Source: Actinomycetota bacterium
GTDB taxonomy: Bacteria > Actinomycetota > Geothermincolia > Fen-727 > Anoxymicrobiaceae
Direction: 5' to 3'
Assembly: GCA_003154635.1 (NCBI GenBank)
Contig: PMDX01000138.1
Coordinates: 1-11,651, forward strand
Length of the DNA: 11,651 nucleotides
Shown here: piece after piece, positions 6,997 through 11,651 of the stretch
Numbering within the stretch: position 1 is the stretch's first letter
Layout: the number at the start of each line of letters is the position of its first letter
The notes under the pieces: generated by a model
Seen by the model: the letters and a program-made list of their open reading frames with translations, nothing else
Told to the model about the DNA's origin: nothing
Databases searched by the model: none
Made by a program: the position numbers and the translations under genes

Positions 6997-7893
6997 ATGG
7001 ATTGCCGCCGGGCAAAAAAAACACTAGTCGAATACGCGGATGGCGGCCTTTCGCGGGCACGTCGAGATGAGACAGGGCTTCACCTGGAGTCGTGCGCGGA
7101 TTGCCGCGCGCTGCTCGGCATGCTGGAGGTGTCCAGAAAAGCGCTGGATAAGCTCGAACGGGTGTCCATGCCGGGGGACGCTTCCCGGCGGACGCTATCA
7201 ACACTGAAGTCGCAGAGCGCTTCGGCATCGGCAGGGGGCTTCTTTCGTTCCCCCCGAGTGATAGCGACGGCCGGTATCTTGACCGCGGTCCTCGTGGGCT
7301 TCGCGATAGTAGTCGGCATGTTCACAGGTGGCAAGGTTCCAAACCCGAAGGTCTCGCAGAAGGGCAGCACGACCACGCCGGTGTCTTCCTCTGGTGGCGC
7401 CGCGGAGCTCACCAAGACCAGCGTGGCCGGCCAGACCCCCGCGCCCCCTGTCGGCTCACTGGTCATGCCCGTCGCGCGCGCCACGTCCAACAACTACGAC
7501 AATGGCTCGATGAAGACGATGGCGGAAGGCCTCGATGTCAGGAAGCAGTTCGCCCAGCGGTATACCCTCTCCGACGCGGTCAACCTCCGCGTTCTTTTCA
7601 GCCAGAAGCTCGCCGACCAGTTCGTGGCGCTCGGCGGAGACGGCCCCACGCTTGAAGCAATGATCTCCTACATACAACAGTCTGAGCCCGTATTGCTACC
7701 GTGCTATGCGGAAAGAGCTCTCTTCGGCGGGCAGAATGTCATTATCGTCGGGCTCTCCGGCCCGCCCCGCGGAGGCAATTCAAAGATGCTTTCCCGCACC
7801 GAGTTCTGGGTGATGAACCCGGAAAAGTTCGTGGCGAATCCCGACTCGTGCATCATGTGGTGGGGTCAGAGCCTTCAGAACAACAGTAAGTAA
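6997..7893 (+). CDS. Membrane-anchored zinc-binding anti-sigma factor (ZAS type)
   Basis: The protein has 298 residues. The cytoplasmic N-terminus carries C3, H29, C33 and C36, spaced C-X25-H-X3-C-X2-C, the zinc-associated anti-sigma pattern. One transmembrane helix lies at about 88-108 (VIATAGILTAVLVGFAIVVG). A Ser/Thr/Pro/Gly-rich linker to about 165 follows, then a folded-looking outer domain of about 130 residues that I do not recognise. It has just two cysteines, C236 and C285, which could form a disulfide. The protein should hold the upstream sigma factor at the membrane until an outside or redox signal frees it. ATG 6997 has GGAGG 7 nt upstream. An A8 tract at 7014-7021, near codons 6-9, could allow polymerase slippage. 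The next gene converges from the right after 18 nt. Confidence 0.88.
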   Translation: MDCRRAKKTLVEYADGGLSRARRDETGLHLESCADCRALLGMLEVSRKALDKLERVSMPGDASRRTLSTLKSQSASASAGGFFRSPRVIATAGILTAVLVGFAIVVGMFTGGKVPNPKVSQKGSTTTPVSSSGGAAELTKTSVAGQTPAPPVGSLVMPVARATSNNYDNGSMKTMAEGLDVRKQFAQRYTLSDAVNLRVLFSQKLADQFVALGGDGPTLEAMISYIQQSEPVLLPCYAERALFGGQNVIIVGLSGPPRGGNSKMLSRTEFWVMNPEKFVANPDSCIMWWGQSLQNNSK

Positions 7894-7911
7894 GGCGGCT
7901 TCGCCAGCCGG

Positions 7912-8495
7912 TCAGTAATCGGTGGGGTCGCTGCCCTTCAACGCATAAGAATCCCCTTCTATGTGATAGTCGCTCTCAGTTGACCACGAGAAAGACGTCT
8001 CGGGACTCAGCCAGCCGATCTCGGGCTCCTCGACAGGCGTGCTTCCCACCGAGGCTCTCTTCTTCTCTTCCATCCACTCGGCCACCGCACCTACCTGCTG
8101 GAACTCCTTCTCGCCGGTCCGGAGCGAGTACCATATCGAGACGCCGACAGCGGCAGTAAGCCCCACGACGACCGCCGCGACCCCGGCGCTTAGAGCTGTA
8201 TACCTGATGATTATTGGAGCTGAGAGCAAGGCGACGAGGTTGATGACCTTGATCATCGGGTTGAGCGCGGGCCCGGCCGTGTCTTTCAACGGGTCGCCCA
8301 CGGTGTCCCCGACGACGGCGGTCTTGTGGTATCGGCGCCTGTCTTGATGCCCGACCAGACCCTGCGCATCTCGGGTGTGCCCGTGTCCTCGGCCATAACC
8401 TGTCGCCGCAGGAACAATGCGTAGGCAAGACCAAGTAACGCAATCCCCAGAACGACCCAAAGGGAGATAGACTCGAAGGCGGTCATGTGTAGCAT
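7912..8495 (-). pseudogene. hppA: Gutted proton-pumping membrane pyrophosphatase (hppA) remnant
   Basis: Two ends of an H+-pyrophosphatase are joined out of frame. From ATG 8495 (or 8486) the N-terminal 55 residues hold the first membrane helix (SISLWVVLGIALLGLAYALF) and the family stretch GTPEMRRVWSGIKTGAD. At about 8328-8335 the homology moves to another frame and runs YHKTAVVGDTVGDPLKDTAG, then ALNPMIKVINLVALLSAPII, which is the conserved C-terminal region. The last hydrophobic helices follow, then a polar tail of about 70 residues ending at 7912. Intact enzymes have roughly 650-800 residues, so some 500 are missing, including the DVGADLVGKVE pyrophosphate site. The product cannot pump protons. 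The first frame stops at about 8286. A good promoter and ribosome binding site survive, so the loss may be recent, or the junction may be an assembly error. Confidence 0.85.
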
Positions 8496-8782
8496 CGGTT
8501 TCGCCCTTCCCCTACCGAGCTGACTACTGCCGCGTTCAGATATCTTCTAGTCGGTTGCCGTCTTGTTGCCTTCCAGCAAAGTGTAGAAGGGAAATTAGCA
8601 CACTCTTATTGTTAATTCAAGGATTTTCCAATCATCCTGCCGCCGTTACCATGACGGTTTACAGCTACACGACTCTATCTATCTGATGGTTTGATACATT
8701 CCATGAATCGCCGTCGTTCCCTCCAGGAAGCAGAACTATCTCTGCCCCGTGTCAATCTGAAGCAAGGGTTTACCAGGATGGC
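8496..8782. other. Low-GC intergenic region between hypB and the hppA remnant
   Basis: These 287 nt are visibly poorer in GC than the flanks. They hold the hppA promoter and leader, plus small hairpins after the hypB stop: GCAGA/TCTGC around 8731-8746 and a TTCC/GGAA stem next to it, neither with a clear U-tract. A CCGT/ACGG stem lies near 8644-8658. A short plus-strand frame from 8691 enters hypB antisense and has no coding character. I see no RNA gene or riboswitch that I can name. Confidence 0.5.
8592..8620 (-). promoter_or_regulatory. hppA promoter
   Basis: On the minus strand TTGAAT (8620-8615) and TAATTT (8597-8592) are exactly 17 nt apart, and the -10 is preceded by TGC, an extended -10 element. 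Transcription should start near 8585, giving a leader of about 90 nt. In that leader TCGGT and ACCGA could pair around the AGGGGAAGGG ribosome binding site. Confidence 0.6.
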
Positions 8783-9433
8783 TCACGAGGCTTTTACCCT
8801 GTTCTTGAGCCAGTCTATCCAGGCGTCGACGCCAACACCCGTGCGGCAGGAGATCTTGAATATCTCGACGGATGGGTTCATCTTACGGACGGTGTCCTCG
8901 AGAAACGCCATGTCGAAATCAGTGTGAGGGATCAGGTCAATCTTGTTGACGATCAGTACGTCGCTCTCGGAGAACATGAGTGGGTACTTGAGAGGCTTGT
9001 CGTGACCTTCGGCAACGGACAGGATCATGACTTTGAGATCCTCGCCCAGCTTGAACTCGGCGGGACAGACCAGGTTGCCGACGTTCTCTATGATGACGAG
9101 CTGAACGCCGTCGAGGTCGAGGTGGTTGAGAGCGGTGTTTACCTGCCTTGCCTCCAGGTGGCACGAGCCACCGGTGTTTATCTGTATGGCGGCGACGCCG
9201 ATCTCGGCGATTCGCTCGGAGTCGACCTTGCCTGCGATATCGCCCTCGATGACCGCGGGTTTTATCTCACCGGAGATGCCCTCGAGCGTCCGCATGATAA
9301 ACGAAGTCTTGCCCGCGCCCGGGCTCGCCATGAGGTTCACCATGAAAGCGCCCCGCCCGTCGAGCAGCGTACGGTTCTCTTTTGCGATGATCTCGTTGGC
9401 GTCGAATACGCCTTCCAGTACCTCGATCTCCAT
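8783..9433 (-). CDS. hypB: Hydrogenase nickel incorporation GTPase HypB
   Basis: This 216-residue SIMIBI-class GTPase delivers nickel, with HypA, to the large subunit of [NiFe]-hydrogenases in the cytoplasm. The P-loop is SPGAGKTS (37-44), a second acidic motif is IEGD (62-65), and the guanine motif is NKID (163-166). The metal site at the dimer interface is intact: C91-H92 in GGSCHLEA and C123 in NVGNLVCP. Their spacing equals that of C166, H167 and C198 in E. coli HypB. The N-terminal histidine-rich or CxxCGC nickel-storage segment of some homologues is absent. GGGAGG precedes ATG 9433 at 8 nt. It lies 39 nt after hypA, and the pair should be cotranscribed. No hydrogenase structural gene or hypCDEF lies in the window. 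Confidence 0.96.
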   Translation of the reverse strand: MEIEVLEGVFDANEIIAKENRTLLDGRGAFMVNLMASPGAGKTSFIMRTLEGISGEIKPAVIEGDIAGKVDSERIAEIGVAAIQINTGGSCHLEARQVNTALNHLDLDGVQLVIIENVGNLVCPAEFKLGEDLKVMILSVAEGHDKPLKYPLMFSESDVLIVNKIDLIPHTDFDMAFLEDTVRKMNPSVEIFKISCRTGVGVDAWIDWLKNRVKAS

Positions 9434-9472
9434 GTTCTGGGCCTCCCGCTCCTGTAGCCGTTTCGTGTTAGG

Positions 9473-9814
9473 CTAGTCTATCTCGATGGATTCCACCTGG
9501 AACTCCCTGCCGGAGATTATCTCGGTGTTTTCTCCCTTGCACTTCGTGCACGTGAAGTCGTACTCGACGACCTCGAACTCCTTGCCGCAGTCCTTGCAAC
9601 GCGACGCCAGCTTGGTCCTGCGGAAGTTGAGCTCCGCTCCCTCCGCTATGGTGTCCTTGCCTATGATGTCAAAGTAGAACTGCACCGACTCGGGCATGAC
9701 CGTACTGAACTCGCCGAGCACAATGTTTATCCGTGTTACGCTGGTCGCCTTGTTGGACTCGGCGTGCCGTAGGACTACCCCCAGCATGGACTCGGTAACG
9801 GACATCTCGTGCAT
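9473..9814 (-). CDS. hypA: Hydrogenase/urease nickel metallochaperone HypA
   Basis: The protein has 113 residues, the normal family length. It begins with MHE, the nickel-binding N-terminus in which His2 is essential, followed by the MSVTESML helix. The structural zinc site has two CxxC pairs, C73/C76 and C89/C92. HypA hands nickel to the hydrogenase large-subunit precursor together with HypB. ATG 9814 has GAGAGGA just upstream (spacing about 4-5 nt). It is separated from the acyl-CoA synthetase gene by 97 nt holding a small inverted repeat, so it may have its own control. Its presence with hypB implies at least one [NiFe]-hydrogenase elsewhere in the genome. Confidence 0.96.
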   Translation of the reverse strand: MHEMSVTESMLGVVLRHAESNKATSVTRINIVLGEFSTVMPESVQFYFDIIGKDTIAEGAELNFRRTKLASRCKDCGKEFEVVEYDFTCTKCKGENTEIISGREFQVESIEID

Positions 9815-9833
9815 GTCTTCCTCTCTGTTGTCG

Positions 9834-9846
9834 CCTGAACATCAGG
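9834..9846. repeat. Small inverted repeat before hypA
   Basis: CCTGA (9834-9838) and TCAGG (9842-9846) pair around a 3-nt centre, about 20 nt before the hypA start codon. It could be a short mRNA hairpin ahead of the ribosome binding site or an operator half-site pair. At 5 bp it may well be chance. I could not find a convincing promoter in the 9815-9908 gap. Confidence 0.3.
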
Positions 9847-9908
9847 ATCAGCGTTCCGGGGCGGAAAAACCGATAGTCAAGGACGCCAGCTCTCCTGCCA
9901 GGCTCTTC

Positions 9909-11405
9909 CTATACCAGCGAGACCTTCTGTTCAAGGAATTCCCTGTATTCGTAAAGCGCCGCAAGCGTCTTGGCGCCACGCTCCGGAGAAGGATATATCA
10001 CTACCTCGTGCTGGCGCGCGAGCATCGGGCTTGTCGCTCCGGCCGTCGGGAGGGAGACCGCCATGATAGGTTTCTGGGTCTCCTGCATCAGGTCGAAGAC
10101 CTCGTCCCGGTACGCTTCGTCCGTCCGCTGCAACTGCTTGAGGAAATCGCTGTTAATGACTTTCGGCTTGATGTGCTCTCTCATTACATCGTCCATGACC
10201 TGTCTGTCGAGCGCGAACGCCTGGAACGACGATGTGGCGCCCATGGTCCCAAGGCTGATGACGGAGTCGACCACCGGGCAGCGCGCCACTATCTCGAGGC
10301 ACTTGAAATGTATGGACATGTCGAGAGCGGCAACCAGGTCGACCGGGTTCCCCGGACTCCAGTATTCGGGGAGCACCCTGGCGAGCTCGTCCAGGGTCCC
10401 TTGCGGCAGTTCCACCAGCTCGAGCCCGTACCTCGCCAGGGCATCAGCGGTGACGACTCCCCAACCGCCGCCCCAGGTCACGACGCCCACCCTCCTGCCC
10501 TTCGGGAGCGGTACGGCGGCAAAGGCCTTGGTTATATCGAGCATCTCTTCGGTTGTATCGGCTTCAATCATGCCGGTCTGTTTCAGGACTCCCTTGAATA
10601 TCGTCTGGTCGGCCGCCAGCGCGGCACTGTGAGAGGCAGCTGCTTTGGCGCCTGCCTCGGTCTTGCCTGCTTTCAGGACTACGATCGGTTTCCGGCTCGA
10701 CGTCCTTCCCGCAACCTCGATGAAGCGCCTCGCGTCTTTGAGGCCCTCGATATACAAAAGGATGACATCCGTGGCGGGGTCGTCCGCGAAGTACTCAATG
10801 TAGTCAACCGCCTTGAGGTCCGTCTCGTTGCCGATGCATACGAACCTCGAGAACCCGACGCCAAGCGCGCGGCCGAGGCTCATGAGCTGCGTGCCCAGGT
10901 TTCCACTCTGGGCCGCAAAGGCTATCTTTCCCTGTATCGGCCTGACCGGTGGCATCAGGGCGTGCAGCGAGATCGGACCGGAATATATGCCCATCGTGTT
11001 GGGTCCGCAAAGCCTGAGATGCGAGCCCTTGATAGCGTCGAGCATATCTTTTTCGAGCTGTGCACCTTTGGCGTCGACCTCACCGAAACCTCCGGAGATG
11101 ACGATCGCGGTCTTGACTCCCTTTTCGGCACACTCCCCGAGAGCGGCCGGAGCCGCGGCCGCAGGAATACAGATGATTGCCAGGTCGACCTCGTCCGGGA
11201 TGTCTTTCACAGATTTGAAGGCCGGTCGCTCGAACACGTCGTTCGCCTTAGGGTTCACCGGGTAGAACTTCCCGGTATAGCCACCGGCAATTATGTTCGC
11301 GGGGACTATGTAGCCCCACTTTCCCATCGTGTTGCTCGCACCGATGACAGCGACGCTTCGGGGCTCGAACATATACTTGAGCTGTTCTGAGGTTTCAGTA
11401 CTCAT
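9909..11405 (-). CDS. ADP-forming acyl-CoA synthetase, alpha-subunit type (CoA-binding and ligase domains only)
   Basis: The protein has 498 residues. The family makes ATP from an acyl-CoA plus ADP and phosphate, or the reverse, through a phosphohistidine. The N-terminal CoA-binding Rossmann domain shows EPRSVAVIGASNTMGKWGY (14-32) and YPVNPKA (48-54). The second domain carries CGPNTMGIYSG (133-143) and AAQSGNLGTQ (164-173). The catalytic histidine is H259 in ASHSAALAAD, at the same place as in archaeal ACD alpha subunits. The third domain has WGGGWGVVTADAL (311-323) and SPGNPVDL (350-357). The ATP-grasp beta domain is absent, and no beta gene is adjacent. ATG 11405 has AAGGAAG 7 nt upstream; a longer frame to 11477 would overlap the upstream gene's stop. 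The beta subunit may be elsewhere. The substrate could be acetyl- or arylacetyl-CoA. Confidence 0.87.
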   Translation of the reverse strand: MSTETSEQLKYMFEPRSVAVIGASNTMGKWGYIVPANIIAGGYTGKFYPVNPKANDVFERPAFKSVKDIPDEVDLAIICIPAAAAPAALGECAEKGVKTAIVISGGFGEVDAKGAQLEKDMLDAIKGSHLRLCGPNTMGIYSGPISLHALMPPVRPIQGKIAFAAQSGNLGTQLMSLGRALGVGFSRFVCIGNETDLKAVDYIEYFADDPATDVILLYIEGLKDARRFIEVAGRTSSRKPIVVLKAGKTEAGAKAAASHSAALAADQTIFKGVLKQTGMIEADTTEEMLDITKAFAAVPLPKGRRVGVVTWGGGWGVVTADALARYGLELVELPQGTLDELARVLPEYWSPGNPVDLVAALDMSIHFKCLEIVARCPVVDSVISLGTMGATSSFQAFALDRQVMDDVMREHIKPKVINSDFLKQLQRTDEAYRDEVFDLMQETQKPIMAVSLPTAGATSPMLARQHEVVIYPSPERGAKTLAALYEYREFLEQKVSLV

Positions 11406-11473
11406 TCCCGTACTTCCTTTTTGCTGTAAGCCTGAACGGCATCGCCCCTCTCCCGCCTCCAAGCCCACCACCC

Positions 11474-11651
11474 TCACCTGTGCTTTTTGTCATCCAGGTC
11501 CCGGTACCTCTTTTTTAGACCTGTAACGAGGATCATGGCTTCGAAGATTATTGATTTGCTCATCTTGGATGTACCTTCGGTCCTGTCGACGAAGATGATG
11601 GGAACCTCAAAGATGTCGCAACCCATCTTCTCGCATATGTACGCCAGCTCG
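11474..11651 (-). CDS. C-terminal end of a dolichol-phosphate-mannose-synthase-like glycosyltransferase (GT2)
   Basis: Only the last 58 codons lie in the window, ending with TGA at 11474-11476. The visible part reads CEKMGCDIFEVPIIFVDR, then EGTSKMSKSIIFEA and a basic tail ending in KKHR. The EVPI.FVDR.EG.SKMS pattern is typical of bacterial polyprenyl-phosphate mannosyl- or glucosyltransferases of the DPM1/Ppm1 type. These charge a lipid carrier with a sugar at the membrane. The short tail after SKMS, with no further membrane helices, fits the soluble DPM1-like class. It is 68 nt upstream of the acyl-CoA synthetase gene. The rest of the gene is outside the window. Confidence 0.85.
   Translation of the reverse strand, partial: ELAYICEKMGCDIFEVPIIFVDRTEGTSKMSKSIIFEAMILVTGLKKRYRDLDDKKHR

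Noticed and set aside
7894..7909. GC-rich hairpin between the convergent anti-sigma and hppA genes as a two-way terminator
   Set aside because: The stem is about 6 bp with a bulged A and there is no U-tract on either side; the evidence is too weak.
8286..8460. Reading the C-terminal hppA piece as an independent gene starting near 8460
   Set aside because: The stretch before the YHKTAVV homology is the N-terminal hppA piece read in a wrong frame, so the frame is only an extension past the junction.
8691..8927. Small plus-strand protein of 78 residues
   Set aside because: Most of it is antisense to the end of hypB; it has no ribosome binding site and no recognisable feature.
9696..11390. Plus-strand open frame of 564 codons opposite the acyl-CoA synthetase and part of hypA
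   Set aside because: It is antisense to well-recognised proteins, with no family motif or ribosome binding site; it is an effect of GC-rich codon use.

Overview
The window is about 11.6 kb of high-GC bacterial DNA from what looks like an anaerobe. The clues are an indolepyruvate:ferredoxin oxidoreductase, [NiFe]-hydrogenase maturation genes, an ADP-forming acyl-CoA synthetase alpha subunit and a remnant of a membrane pyrophosphatase. GpgS of the GT81 type, a C-X25-H-X3-C-X2-C anti-sigma factor and an apparently leaderless sigma-factor mRNA fit a deep-branching anaerobic actinobacterium. That placement is inference. I see no tRNA, rRNA, CRISPR array, insertion sequence or phage gene.

Left part (1-6204, minus strand): six genes in one direction form a probable operon, read iorA, iorB, paaK-like ligase, gpgS, four-helix membrane protein, HAD phosphatase. 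Gaps are 18, 91, 28-35 and 39 nt, and the last pair overlaps by 4 nt. IorAB would oxidise aryl-pyruvates to aryl-acetyl-CoA, and the PaaK-like ligase interconverts arylacetate and arylacetyl-CoA. GpgS plus the HAD phosphatase would make glucosylglycerate from NDP-glucose and 3-phosphoglycerate. The leader of iorA carries an 8-bp hairpin with a U-rich tail and a competing 7-bp pairing.

Middle (6205-7893): a divergent control region leads rightward into an ECF sigma factor and its zinc-binding, membrane-anchored anti-sigma factor. The sigma gene has an extended -10 box placed so that transcription should start at its ATG.

Right part (7912-11651, minus strand): a proton-pumping pyrophosphatase gene (hppA) with its own good promoter has lost its whole catalytic core and is out of frame at the junction. 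Upstream of it lie hypB and hypA (nickel insertion into hydrogenase), an orphan ADP-forming acyl-CoA synthetase alpha subunit, and the C-terminal end of a dolichol-phosphate-mannose-synthase-like glycosyltransferase cut by the window edge.

Most striking points: the gutted hppA, the possible attenuator or operator in front of iorA, the leaderless sigma gene, and the linkage of aromatic keto-acid metabolism to glucosylglycerate synthesis through an unrecognised membrane protein.
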